DNA of 64,000 bases from Parvibaculum sp002684405 (GTDB lineage Bacteria > Pseudomonadota > Alphaproteobacteria > Parvibaculales > Parvibaculaceae), in NCBI GenBank assembly GCA_965140395.1, contig OZ223205.1:434001-498000 (forward strand), in the 5' to 3' direction. A program made the position numbers and the translations under genes. Shown here in pieces: positions 52,328 to 60,931 of the stretch (positions are counted from its first letter, which is position 1; each line of letters begins with the position of its first letter). The notes below the pieces were generated by a model. It was not told the origin of the DNA. It made no database searches and worked only from the letters and a program-made list of their open reading frames with translations.

Positions 52328-53422
52328 ATGACTTACTCGATCAGGGGCTACATGCCGGGCCGGGCTTTTCGGCTGGGTATGACCGTTGCCCTGCTGGCGG
52401 TCTTCGCCGCCTCCGGCATCGCCCGCGCCGCCGAACCCGTCACGGCGCGCGTGTCGCTCTTTTCCTGGCCGGGCTACGCCTTCTGGTATGTCGCCAAGGA
52501 AAAGAACCTCGTTCCCGAGGTCAATCTCGACATTCAGATCATCGAGGACCCCTATCAGAGCTTCGCGCTGATGTCGGCGGGCAAACTCGATGTCGCATCC
52601 AGCACGGCGGAATATGCGCCGCTGGCCTCCGCCGAGGGCAACCCGGTGCGCCTCGTCGCCAACACCAACCCCTCCTGGGGTACGGACAAGATCATCGTCC
52701 GCCCCGAGATCAAGTCTGCCGCCGACCTGAAGGGCAAGAGCGTCGCCGTGCTCGAAGGCGGTCTCACCCAGATCTATATGGGCATCTGGCTTGAGAACAA
52801 CGGCGTCTCCATCAAGGACGTGAAATTCGTCAACCTCGTCATGGACAGCGCCATGGCCGCTATGCTGAGCGGTCAGGTCGCCGGCGGCGAGTTCTGGGAG
52901 CCCTATGGCCGGAACGTGCTGGAGAACCTGCCGGGCGCCAAGGTGATGGCGAACTCCGCCACGCCCTATTGGTCGAAGACGAGCCTGCTGGGCGACGCGA
53001 TGTATATGCGCGAAGGCTTCATCGAGCAAAAGGACGGCGCTGCCGCGCTCGCCATGAAGGCCTATTTCGCCGGTGTAAAGTACTGGCGCGAGCATCCGAC
53101 GGAGTCGAATAAGATCATCGCCAAGGCGCTGGGCTACACCGTCGCCGACGTGGAAGCGATCATCGGCGCGGACGGCAAGCCGCTTAAGGGCGGCATCGTG
53201 GTCTATGGCCTGAAGGATGCCGGCCAGTTCATGGGCGTCATCGACGGCGACCCGACAATGGCCAATCTCGGCCAGACCCATGGTCAGATCAAAGACCATT
53301 TCGACCTCACCGCCGATTGGTGGGTGAAGTTCGGCCTGATCGACAAGAAGCCTCCCTTCGAGGGCGGCGTCTCGTTGAAGCCGATGCAGGAACTCGTCGC
53401 CTCCGGCTACACCGCCGACTGA
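52328..53422 (+). CDS. ABC transporter substrate-binding protein (NMT1/SsuA-like)
   Basis: The 364 residues begin with a signal peptide (RLGMTVALLAVFAASGIARA, cleavage near RAAEP). The mature part is an NMT1/SsuA-like periplasmic binding fold: LFSWPGYAFWYVAKEKNL, ALMSAGKLDVASSTAEYAPL, SAADLKGKSVAVLEGG. Ligands for this class include sulfonates, nitrate and thiamine-pyrimidine precursors, so the substrate stays open. AAGGAG lies seven bases before the ATG at 52328, which I chose over the nearer ATG at 52322. Confidence 0.92.
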   Translation: MTYSIRGYMPGRAFRLGMTVALLAVFAASGIARAAEPVTARVSLFSWPGYAFWYVAKEKNLVPEVNLDIQIIEDPYQSFALMSAGKLDVASSTAEYAPLASAEGNPVRLVANTNPSWGTDKIIVRPEIKSAADLKGKSVAVLEGGLTQIYMGIWLENNGVSIKDVKFVNLVMDSAMAAMLSGQVAGGEFWEPYGRNVLENLPGAKVMANSATPYWSKTSLLGDAMYMREGFIEQKDGAAALAMKAYFAGVKYWREHPTESNKIIAKALGYTVADVEAIIGADGKPLKGGIVVYGLKDAGQFMGVIDGDPTMANLGQTHGQIKDHFDLTADWWVKFGLIDKKPPFEGGVSLKPMQELVASGYTAD

Positions 53423-53449
53423 CGCGAAACATTGCCGGGGGGCAGCAGT

Positions 53450-53505
53450 CGCCCCTCTCGCGGCCCTCCGTTTGACGAGCGCGGAGCCCGCGGGAGGGGC
53501 GTTCT
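53450..53505 (+). terminator. terminator of the uptake operon
   Basis: The stem 53450-53463 with 53488-53501 pairs over 14 bp with one G-T wobble, with a 24-base loop, followed by TTCTT. It lies between the binding-protein gene and the LysR gene, indicating separate transcripts. Confidence 0.7.
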
Positions 53506-53530
53506 TGTGCTAGGGTTCGGGGAACGGGAT

Positions 53531-54475
53531 ATGTCCGCGATGAAGAGCCCCATGACCCCTCACGACCTGCTTTGGCGCCGCCTGGACTGGAACCTGATGC
53601 GGCTCTTTCACGAAATCGTCCAGCATGGCGGTGTGAGCGCCGCTGCCCGCGCGCTGGGCCGCCAGCAGCCCGCCACCAGCCAGGCCCTTTCCCGCCTCGA
53701 AGACCAGCTCGGCGTTCAGCTATGCGAACGCGGCCCCGGCGGCTTTTCGCTGACGCCGGAGGGCCGGATCATTTTCGACATCTCGTCTGAGATGGTGGAG
53801 CTGATGCGCCAGGCGCCCGACCTGCTGACACAGGCTGCGGGCAGCGTGCGCGGTCATCTGCGCATCGCGATCATGTCGAGCATCCGCGACCGCGAGTTCG
53901 ACCAGATCCTCGCCGCCATGGCGCGCCGCCACCCGCTGCTGGAAGTCTCGATTGACCTCGCACCCTGGCAGAGCATTCTCGATGCGGTCCGCACGGGCGA
54001 GGCGGATGCGGGCATTGCCTATGTGCAGATCCTCGATTCCGTACTCGCCTATGAGCCGCTCTTCAGCGAAACGCAGCAACTCTATTGCAGCGCGAGCCAT
54101 GCGCTGTTCGGCCAGAGCTTCGACAATCCGCGCGCGCTGGCGGACGAGCACTTCTTCCTGACGGGCCGCGACGAGCCGGTGGAACTGATGAATTTCCGCC
54201 GCCAGTTCGGCCTCGGCAAAAATGCGCGCGGCGGCTCGGAGGATCTGGGCGAGTTGAAACGCCTGATCCTCACCGGCGCAGCCATCGGCTTCCTGCCGAC
54301 CTGCATCGTGGAGGAGGAAGTAAGACGCCGCGAGCTATGGCCGCTGCTCTCCTACCGCCCCCTGCCAAGCTACCCGGTCTATCTCGTCACGCGGCCGGCG
54401 AAGACACGCCCCCTCCCCGCCCAACTATTGCTGGACGAGGCGCGACGCCGTCTCACGGCGAAGAAGGGGGAGTGA
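53531..54475 (+). CDS. LysR family transcriptional regulator
   Basis: The 314 residues carry a LysR helix-turn-helix (MRLFHEIVQHGGVSAAARAL, RQQPATSQALSRLEDQLGVQ) and the effector-binding domain (RGHLRIAIMSSIRDREFDQI, GAAIGFLPTCIVEEEV). It sits directly after the uptake operon on the same strand and is the natural candidate to regulate it. GGAACGGG lies just before the ATG at 53531. The effector is unknown. Confidence 0.92.
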   Translation: MSAMKSPMTPHDLLWRRLDWNLMRLFHEIVQHGGVSAAARALGRQQPATSQALSRLEDQLGVQLCERGPGGFSLTPEGRIIFDISSEMVELMRQAPDLLTQAAGSVRGHLRIAIMSSIRDREFDQILAAMARRHPLLEVSIDLAPWQSILDAVRTGEADAGIAYVQILDSVLAYEPLFSETQQLYCSASHALFGQSFDNPRALADEHFFLTGRDEPVELMNFRRQFGLGKNARGGSEDLGELKRLILTGAAIGFLPTCIVEEEVRRRELWPLLSYRPLPSYPVYLVTRPAKTRPLPAQLLLDEARRRLTAKKGE

Positions 54476-54481
54476 GGCGGA

Positions 54482-55543
54482 TCATTGCTCTTTCCTTTTC
54501 GCCTTTTCCCTTGAAACGGATCGCACCATTTTGCCGAACGCACGGTCGCGTGCCCGCCGCTCCGAAAGCGTTTCGGTATTGTAGGCTTCCTCGGCTGCGA
54601 GCTTCCGCCAGCGGTTGAAGCGCGCCATATCCAGCGCCCCCGCATCGAGAGCGGCCTGCACGGCACAGCCGGGCTCGGCGTCATGCGCGCAATCGGAAAA
54701 GCGGCACTGCCGCGACAGCCCAACGATGTCTTCAAAGACTTCCTCGACCCCCGCGGCCGCCTCGGTCAGTTGCAGTTCGCGCATGCCGGGCGTGTCGAGC
54801 AGCCATCCGCCCTTTTCCAGTCGGCGCAGCAATCGGGCCGTTGTCGTATGCCGCCCCTTGTCATCGTCATCGCGGATCGCCTGCGTCGCAATATCGCCGG
54901 CCCCCGTCAGCGTGCCGACAAGCGTCGACTTACCGACACCCGACGAACCCAGCAGAGCTACCGTCTGGCCGATGCCGCACCATGCAGCGATCCCGGCAAC
55001 GCTTTCAGGATCGCACGCATTGACGGTCTCGACCATCAGCCCCGGCATGAGACCGCGGGCCGCCCTGGCATAGTCTTCCGGCGCATCGGCCAGATCCGCC
55101 TTGGTCAGCACCACGACAGGCGTAACGCCTGCTTCCCGCGCCAGCACGAGATAGCGTTCCAGCCGAGCGACATTGAAGTCCTGATTGCAGGACGAAACGA
55201 TGAAGAGCGTATCGATATTGGCCGCGATCAGTTGCAGCTTGCGCCCCGTACCGGGCGCCCGCCTTTTGAACAGGCTCGTCCGGCTCAGGATGCGGTCAGG
55301 CCGAAACGTGTCGCGATCGACAAGCAGCCAATCGCCCACCGTCGGATATTCCTCTTCCGAGAGGGTATTCGGCATATGGGACGGGATCGTCATCTCGAAC
55401 CCGTCTCCCGCCACCGCAAGCTGTCCGCGATGGACCGCCATCACGCGCACGGGAAGAAAGCGGGACAGGTCTTCGATTGTGTTTTGAGATTGAAAGAAAG
55501 GCGTCCAGCCGAGTTCGGCCAGATCGGCATTTTGCGATGTCAT
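54482..55543 (-). CDS. rsgA: ribosome small subunit-dependent GTPase A
   Basis: The 353 residues match RsgA (YjeQ): an OB-fold N-terminal part, the circularly permuted GTPase with G4 VVLTKADL upstream of the P-loop GSSGVGKSTLVGTL and LLDTPGMRELQL, and a C-terminal Zn-binding domain with CRFSDCAHDAEPGCAV. It helps late maturation of the 30S subunit. It is convergent with the LysR gene. The start at 55543 has no strong ribosome-binding site. Confidence 0.95.
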   Translation of the reverse strand: MTSQNADLAELGWTPFFQSQNTIEDLSRFLPVRVMAVHRGQLAVAGDGFEMTIPSHMPNTLSEEEYPTVGDWLLVDRDTFRPDRILSRTSLFKRRAPGTGRKLQLIAANIDTLFIVSSCNQDFNVARLERYLVLAREAGVTPVVVLTKADLADAPEDYARAARGLMPGLMVETVNACDPESVAGIAAWCGIGQTVALLGSSGVGKSTLVGTLTGAGDIATQAIRDDDDKGRHTTTARLLRRLEKGGWLLDTPGMRELQLTEAAAGVEEVFEDIVGLSRQCRFSDCAHDAEPGCAVQAALDAGALDMARFNRWRKLAAEEAYNTETLSERRARDRAFGKMVRSVSREKAKRKEQ

Positions 55544-55882
55544 TGTTGTTCACCAGCTGTCTTGAAGACACACCCATGGGTGCGAAAAGCACAGAAAAGG
55601 CTCGCGCGCTCAGGCGCCCTCGCCGAGGCTGGCTTCGGCCGGTGAATTGTGAGTCCGCGCAGAACAATTTCTGCGCCTAAACAGGTCCCTTTACGGAACC
55701 GGATAGCTCACGCGACCGTTCCAGCCATTCTGGAAACAACGACAATCACAAAATATTCCTTTTCTTCCGGGGTTCGGTCTTATGAACGTAGGTACTGCGC
55801 ACGGCCCCGACAAGCCCGCGACAGAGCCCCGGACACACCCAGCGGTGGTCCGATGAAACGAAATATATTTTCGCAAGAAAAC
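55544..55882. other. 339-bp region between rsgA and tRNA-Gly
   Basis: I see no convincing gene. It contains a perfect 8-bp inverted repeat with a 4-base loop (GCGCAGAA at 55657-55664, TTCTGCGC at 55669-55676) without a T run on the plus strand. The T-rich minus-strand sequence directly after the tRNA is likely its terminator. The rsgA promoter must also be here. Confidence 0.5.
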
Positions 55883-55957
55883 TGGAGCGGGCGATGAGAT
55901 TCGAACTCACGACCCCAACCTTGGCAAGGTTGTGCTCTACCCCTGAGCTACGCCCGC
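55883..55957 (-). tRNA. tRNA-Gly (anticodon GCC)
   Basis: A complete cloverleaf reads on the minus strand: acceptor GCGGGCG pairs with CGCCCGC, the D-arm is AGCTCAGGGGTAGAGC, the anticodon stem CAACC/GGTTG has loop TTGCCAA, the T-arm contains GTTCGAATC, and CCA is encoded. It reads GGC and GGU. Confidence 0.97.
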
Positions 55958-56237
55958 ATCCGGGTCAGGCAAAATCCGGCGGAACCGGCTGCCTGTGAGG
56001 GCGGTTTTATGACCTATCGCTTGAGCCAATGCAAGGGCCAAAAAGAGGCCCGGCGACAATTTTGCGACCGAATCCGCCGCCTCGACGCCCTTGAGCGCCT
56101 TCCCGGGCCGCCTGTTGCGCCCGCGCCCCCTTTCGCTCGCCCGCGCTTCTCGCTAAACCATGAGCTAAATCATTGTTTTCGCATGGCCTCGCCCCATCTT
56201 TTGGGGAGCAAGGTCAGGATGGAAAGGCCGGAGAAAC

Positions 56238-57194
56238 ATGGACCCCATTATCGGCAACGGAAACGCGGGCGCCTCCCCCTTAGGTAGCGGGGGCGGCAAT
56301 GGCGGCGCAGGCGGCGCGGATGGCGACCTCATCAAGGAAACCACCACGCAGAACTTCATGGCCGATGTCGTCGAGGCCTCCAAACAGGTGCCCGTGCTGG
56401 TGGATTTCTGGGCGCCCTGGTGCGGCCCCTGCAAGCAGCTCACGCCCATCCTCGAAAAGGTGGTGCGCGAGGCGCGCGGCGCGGTGAATCTCGTAAAGAT
56501 GAATATCGACGACCACCCGGAAGTCGCCCAGCAGCTTCGCGTGCAGTCGATCCCCGCCGTCTATGCCTTCCGCGACGGCCAGCCGGTGGACGGCTTCATG
56601 GGCGCGATCCCGGAAAGCCAGCTGAAGGAATTCATCAAGGGCCTCGGGGCGCCCGAGCCCGGCCCCACCCAGACCGACCAGCTCGTCACGCTCGGCAAGG
56701 CCGCCTTCGAAGGCGGCGATCTAAACCGCGCCGCCCAGGCCTTTGCCGAGGTCATCCAGCAGGAGCCGGGCCACCCGGCCGCCGTCTCCGGCCTTGCGCA
56801 GTGCTATATCGCCAATGGCGATCTGGAGCGCGCCCGCCAGACGCTGGCGCTCATCCGCCCCGATGCGACCAACGATCCCGACTACAAATCCGCGCAGGCC
56901 GCCCTCTCGCTGGCCCAGAAAGCGGATGAAGCAGGCGACACGGCCGAGCTGGAGGCGAAACTCGCCGAAAATCCGAAAGACCATCAGGCCCGCTTCGACC
57001 TTGCCCTCGCGCTCAACGGACGCGGCGACCGGGAAGGCGCGGTGGAACAGCTTCTCAACATCATCGAGAGGGAGCGGGGCTGGAACGACGAAGCCGCCCG
57101 CAAGCAGCTTCTGGAATTCTTCGACGCCTATGGCCCGACCGACGAGGCAACGCTTGCCGGCCGCCGCCGCCTTTCTTCCATCCTGTTCAGCTGA
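56238..57194 (+). CDS. thioredoxin-TPR protein (CnoX/YbbN-like)
   Basis: The 318 residues start with a Gly-rich linker (1-30) and a thioredoxin domain with the active site WAPWCGPCKQL (Cys62, Cys65). TPR-like repeats follow (AAQAFAEVIQQEPGHPAAVS, ERARQTLALIRPDATNDPDY, RFDLALALNGRGDREGAVEQ). Such proteins act as redox chaperones that hold unfolded clients. Unlike E. coli YbbN, both active-site cysteines are present. GGAG lies four bases before the ATG. It leads a conserved group with the next three genes. Confidence 0.93.
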   Translation: MDPIIGNGNAGASPLGSGGGNGGAGGADGDLIKETTTQNFMADVVEASKQVPVLVDFWAPWCGPCKQLTPILEKVVREARGAVNLVKMNIDDHPEVAQQLRVQSIPAVYAFRDGQPVDGFMGAIPESQLKEFIKGLGAPEPGPTQTDQLVTLGKAAFEGGDLNRAAQAFAEVIQQEPGHPAAVSGLAQCYIANGDLERARQTLALIRPDATNDPDYKSAQAALSLAQKADEAGDTAELEAKLAENPKDHQARFDLALALNGRGDREGAVEQLLNIIERERGWNDEAARKQLLEFFDAYGPTDEATLAGRRRLSSILFS

Positions 57195-57223
57195 ACGACC
57201 GGCCAGCCAGCAAAGGACGCATT

Positions 57224-57898
57224 TTGGGACTCACCGACCGATACCGATCCCTTGAGGACCTGCCCTCGGTAATCCCCGTCTTTCCGCTGGCCGGCGCGTT
57301 GCTGCTGCCGCGCGGACAATTGCCGCTGAATATCTTCGAACCGCGCTATCTGCAGATGGTGGACGACGCCATGCGCGGCGAGCGTATCATCGGCATGGTC
57401 CAGCCCGAGCCGGAATCGGAAGATGTGATCCGCCCCTCCGACAATCCGCCGCTGCTGAAAGTGGGCTGCGCGGGCCGCATCACCTCTTATGCCGAAACGC
57501 CGGACGGGCGGCTGGTCATCACACTGACCGGCATTTCCCGTTTCAGCATCGTCAGGGAACTCGACGCGATGACGCCCTACCGGCAATGCGAGGTCGCGTG
57601 GGACGAGTATGTCGACGACCTCACCCCTGGCCGGGGCGAGGAGGAGGTGAGCCGCGAGCGCCTCATCGAAGTGTTGAAACAATATCTGGACGTCTATGAA
57701 CTTCAGGCAGACTGGCGCGCCATCAAGGCGTCGTCGAACGAGAACCTCGTAAACTCGCTGTGCACCATCAGCCCCTACGGGCCGAAAGAAAAGCAGGCGC
57801 TGCTGGAGGCCCGGACCCTGGAAGACCGCAACCAGATGCTGATCGCCCTCACCGAGGTGGCTCTCCAGGGGTCGGATAACGGCAACACCGTTCAGTAA
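57224..57898 (+). CDS. LON-domain protein (Lon substrate-binding N domain only)
   Basis: The 224 residues correspond to the N-terminal substrate-binding domain of Lon protease: VIPVFPLAGALLLPRGQLPL and NIFEPRYLQMVDDAM, then a helical end (EVLKQYLDVYELQADWRAI). It lacks the ATPase and peptidase domains, as usual for this stand-alone family. Start is TTG at 57224, with AAGGA six bases upstream. It follows the thioredoxin-TPR gene by 29 bases. Its client is unknown. Confidence 0.92.
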   Translation: MGLTDRYRSLEDLPSVIPVFPLAGALLLPRGQLPLNIFEPRYLQMVDDAMRGERIIGMVQPEPESEDVIRPSDNPPLLKVGCAGRITSYAETPDGRLVITLTGISRFSIVRELDAMTPYRQCEVAWDEYVDDLTPGRGEEEVSRERLIEVLKQYLDVYELQADWRAIKASSNENLVNSLCTISPYGPKEKQALLEARTLEDRNQMLIALTEVALQGSDNGNTVQ

Positions 57899-57964
57899 TT
57901 TCTCCCCGCATGGGTTTCATGGCATAAGGGCGCGCGAAAGACCGCCCGCCAAAAAGGAAACAGG

Positions 57965-58177
57965 ATGAGCGAGAACACAGAAACCGCCCCGCGCGGCGCC
58001 CGGCCGGAAGTGGATCCGAAACTGCTGGAAATTCTGGTCTGCCCGCTGACCAAATCCACGCTCACCTATGACCGCGAAAAGCAGGAACTGATCTCGGAAA
58101 AAGCGAAGCTCGCCTTCCCGATCCGCGACGGCATTCCGATCATGCTGGTGGACGAAGCCCGCGCGCTGGACGACTAA
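57965..58177 (+). CDS. Trm112 family protein
   Basis: The 70-residue protein has the Trm112/YcaR fold: DPKLLEILVCPLTKSTLTYD and a conserved end AFPIRDGIPIMLVDEARALD. Eukaryotic Trm112 activates methyltransferases; bacterial members are often of unknown role. Only one Cys remains (CPLTK), as is common in bacteria, so a full zinc site is unlikely. It starts five codons before the family core, and AAAGG lies upstream. Operon with its neighbours is likely. Confidence 0.92.
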   Translation: MSENTETAPRGARPEVDPKLLEILVCPLTKSTLTYDREKQELISEKAKLAFPIRDGIPIMLVDEARALDD

Positions 58178-58182
58178 GCCCC

Positions 58183-58551
58183 ATGGCCGACGCTTCCCCG
58201 GCCCCGTGGCCGACCGACATCAAGCTCAGAAAATCCGAACACGCCCTCGAGGTTACCTTCGATGACGGTAAGACATTCCATCTGCCTGCGGAATATCTGC
58301 GCGTCGAAAGCCCGTCGGCGGAAGTGCAAGGCCATGGCGCCAGCCAGAAGGTGACGCTCGGCGGCAAGCGCGACGTCGCCATCGACGGCCTTGAGCCAGT
58401 CGGCAACTACGCCGTCCGCCTTATCTTTTCCGACGGCCACGACACCGGCCTCTACACCTGGGAAACGCTTTATCGGCTCGGAAGGGATCAGGAAAAGATC
58501 TGGACCGACTATCTCTACGCGCTGGAGCAGAAAGGCCTCAGCCGAGATTGA
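58183..58551 (+). CDS. DUF971 protein (GBBH-like N-terminal domain)
   Basis: The 122 residues match DUF971, the small N-terminal domain of gamma-butyrobetaine hydroxylase-like proteins: WPTDIKLRKSEHALEVTFDD, FHLPAEYLRVESPSAEVQGH, and the end GHDTGLYTWETLYRLGRD. It is a stand-alone protein in many alphaproteobacteria and its role is unclear. It begins five bases after the Trm112 stop. Confidence 0.92.
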   Translation: MADASPAPWPTDIKLRKSEHALEVTFDDGKTFHLPAEYLRVESPSAEVQGHGASQKVTLGGKRDVAIDGLEPVGNYAVRLIFSDGHDTGLYTWETLYRLGRDQEKIWTDYLYALEQKGLSRD

Positions 58552-58600
58552 CCGACTCCGCCTGTCCGACAGGCTATAGTCCTCCTGCGAGGAGGATCCC

Positions 58601-58978
58601 ATGGCAGCTAATGCGTCCACGAAACTCCGAATGCTGTGTCTCGCGCTTCCCGAAGCGACCGAGAAGGCGATGAAGCGCGGCCCGACCTATCGCGTGAACG
58701 ACAAGATATTCGCAATGGACCGGCCCTGGGAAGATGCAGTGTCGGTGTGGTGCAAGGCGCCGCCTGGCAGCCAGCGCGTGCTGGTCGGCGCGGACCCGGC
58801 ACGTTTCTTTATCCCGCCCTATGTCGGTCCGAAAGGCTGGGTCGGCATGTCGCTCGGCCCCGGCGTGGATTGGGATGAAGTCGAGACGTTCCTGCGCCGC
58901 AGCTACAGCCTCGTCGCACCCAAACGGCTCGCCGACCCGGCGTTGGCCCGCACAAAATCCACAAAGGCGCGGAGCTGA
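58601..58978 (+). CDS. MmcQ/YjbR family protein
   Basis: The 125 residues match the MmcQ/YjbR family: LRMLCLALPEATEKAMKRGP, TYRVNDKIFAM, ARFFIPPYVGPKGWVGMSLG, and DWDEVETFLRRSYSLVAPKR. The fold is a CyaY-like double-wing, sometimes annotated as DNA-binding, but function is unproven. The stop lies 76 bases inside the end of the convergent LysR gene, a long antisense overlap. GAGGAGG precedes the ATG. Confidence 0.9.
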   Translation: MAANASTKLRMLCLALPEATEKAMKRGPTYRVNDKIFAMDRPWEDAVSVWCKAPPGSQRVLVGADPARFFIPPYVGPKGWVGMSLGPGVDWDEVETFLRRSYSLVAPKRLADPALARTKSTKARS

Positions 58979-59838
58979 GGCGGCACCTGCCGGCGGCCCG
59001 GATAATAGAGATAGAAACCGTCAAACGGGGCGCACCAGTCTTCCAGAATGCGCGTCAGGCGTCCCGCCTCGATCTCATCTTCGACCAGCCCCTCCATGAC
59101 GATGGCGATCCCCACCCCGTCACACGCCGCCGCGATCGTCGTATCGGGCCTGTCGACGACGAGCGGCCCGGCGGGACGCACGCGCATCTCGCGGCCCTCT
59201 TTTTCAAACTCCCAGTCATAAACATTCCCGCCCGGAAAGCGCCGCGCGATGAGCGCATGCGCCGATAACTCATCGGGCGACCGCGGCACGCCATGCTTTG
59301 CCAGATAGTCGGGCGCGGCGACGACGGCAAAACGCTGCGCCCCGCCGAGGGGCACGGCGATCATATCGCCATCAAGCTGTTCACCCAGCCGCACGCCTGC
59401 GTGGCAGCCGGCCGCGACGATGTCGGCCAGCTCATCATTTGTAACGATTTCGAGCCGAACCCCGGGATAGGCCCTGAGAAAGCGCGGCACAAGCGGCTCG
59501 AGACAGAGCCGTGCCGCGGTGGCGGGCGTATTGATCCGAAGGTCGCCACGCGGCGCATCACCAAAAGCACGGGCCGCGTCCACTGCATGGTCGATCTCGC
59601 GCAAGGCCGGTCCGAGCCGGTTCAAAAGCGCCTGCCCCGCAGCCGTCAACGCCACGCTGCGTGTCGTCCGCTCGAAAAGCCGGACCCCCAGACGTTCTTC
59701 CAGCGCACGGATGGAATGGCTCACTGCCGAGGGCGACAGGCCCAGCGCCTTCGCCGCCGCGCGAAAGCTCCGCCGCTCGGCGATGGCGATGAACAGGGTG
59801 AACTGATCGAAACCGGGCCGGTTGTTTGATGAATTCAT
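58903..59838 (-). CDS. LysR family transcriptional regulator, divergent from aldo/keto reductase
   Basis: The 311 residues contain a LysR helix-turn-helix (FDQFTLFIAIAERRSFRAAA, KALGLSPSAVSHSIRALEER) and an effector domain (RGDLRINTPATAARLCLEPL, DYLAKHGVPRSPDELSAHAL). The start at 59838 fits the family; the reading frame runs further upstream without support. It is 103 bases from the divergent aldo/keto reductase, a common regulator-target pairing, and its 3' end overlaps the MmcQ gene. Confidence 0.93.
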   Translation of the reverse strand: MNSSNNRPGFDQFTLFIAIAERRSFRAAAKALGLSPSAVSHSIRALEERLGVRLFERTTRSVALTAAGQALLNRLGPALREIDHAVDAARAFGDAPRGDLRINTPATAARLCLEPLVPRFLRAYPGVRLEIVTNDELADIVAAGCHAGVRLGEQLDGDMIAVPLGGAQRFAVVAAPDYLAKHGVPRSPDELSAHALIARRFPGGNVYDWEFEKEGREMRVRPAGPLVVDRPDTTIAAACDGVGIAIVMEGLVEDEIEAGRLTRILEDWCAPFDGFYLYYPGRRQVPPQLRAFVDFVRANAGSASRLGATRL

Positions 59839-59941
59839 TTCACCATTATATTCGAAATGTTGGTGATTATCGAACGGCCTATTCGTCCCCAGATAGGGCT
59901 CACGCATCATCCCGCGCAATCGCCCCAATTAGGAGGACCTC

Positions 59942-60931
59942 ATGAAAAAACGCATGCTTGGACGGACGGATATGGAAGTGACACTACCGGGATTGGGCTG
60001 CATGGGCATGTCCTTCGCCTATGGCGCGACCGATGACGACCTCTCCCGCGCCACGCTGAAACGGGCCTTCGAGGAAGGCGTCGATTTCTACGACACGGCG
60101 GATATGTACGGCTCCGGCCACAATGAAAAACTGTTGGCCGGTTTCATCGCCGACAAGCGGGACAAACTGATCCTGGCCACCAAGTTCGGCATCCGCCGCA
60201 ATCCCGGCGAATATGCCCGGGAGATCGACAACCGGCCCGAATATGTCGTGGAGGCCTGCGACGCCTCGTTGAAGCGGCTCGGGACCGACCATATCGACCT
60301 CTATTACATGCATCGCCGTAACCCGGACGTGCCGGTGGAAGACTCCGTCGGTGCCATGTCGCGCCTGGTCGATGCAGGCAAAGTGCGCGCCATCGGGCTC
60401 TCGGAAGTCAATGAGGACACATTGCGCCGTGCCCATGCGATCCACCCGATCACAGCCCTGCAAAGCGAGTATTCGCTCTGGACGCGCGACCCGGAAGAGA
60501 ACGGCGTGCTCGACGCCTGCCGCGATCTGGGCATTTCCTTTGTCGCCTATTCGCCACTCGGCCGCGCTTTCCTGACCGGCACCGCCAACGATCCGGCCGC
60601 ATTCGGCAAGGACGATTTCCGCTCCATACTGCCCCGCTTCAATGGCGAAGCGGCCGAACGCAATACGGCGCTGGTCGACAGGCTGAAAGCCTTTGCCGGG
60701 GACAAGGACGCAACCCCGGCGCAGATCGCACTGGCCTGGCTGGTGGAAAAGAACGACATCGTCATTCCCATCCCCGGCACGCGTCGTGAGAAATATCTGA
60801 TGGAAAACATCGCCGCGATGGATATCGCCCTGAGTGCCGATGAGATCGCCATGCTTGACGGCATATTCGATCCCGCGGCAATTGCCGGCGACCGCTACAC
60901 CGAAGAAGGCATGAAAGGGGTTGGACGCTAA
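59942..60931 (+). CDS. aldo/keto reductase
   Basis: The 329 residues have the AKR barrel with tetrad Asp51, Tyr56, Lys81 and His124, and the NADPH-binding end VIPIPGTRREKYLMENIAAM. The short type (MLGRTDMEVTLPGLGCMGMS) resembles AKR13-like bacterial members. The physiological carbonyl substrate is unknown; the divergent LysR regulator suggests an inducible role. AGGAGG lies six bases before the ATG. Its stop overlaps the UbiH stop tail-to-tail by three bases. Confidence 0.93.
   Translation: MKKRMLGRTDMEVTLPGLGCMGMSFAYGATDDDLSRATLKRAFEEGVDFYDTADMYGSGHNEKLLAGFIADKRDKLILATKFGIRRNPGEYAREIDNRPEYVVEACDASLKRLGTDHIDLYYMHRRNPDVPVEDSVGAMSRLVDAGKVRAIGLSEVNEDTLRRAHAIHPITALQSEYSLWTRDPEENGVLDACRDLGISFVAYSPLGRAFLTGTANDPAAFGKDDFRSILPRFNGEAAERNTALVDRLKAFAGDKDATPAQIALAWLVEKNDIVIPIPGTRREKYLMENIAAMDIALSADEIAMLDGIFDPAAIAGDRYTEEGMKGVGR

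Noticed and set aside
55649..55897. Possible 82-codon gene before tRNA-Gly
   Set aside because: It runs into the tRNA, has no ribosome-binding site and shows no coding bias.
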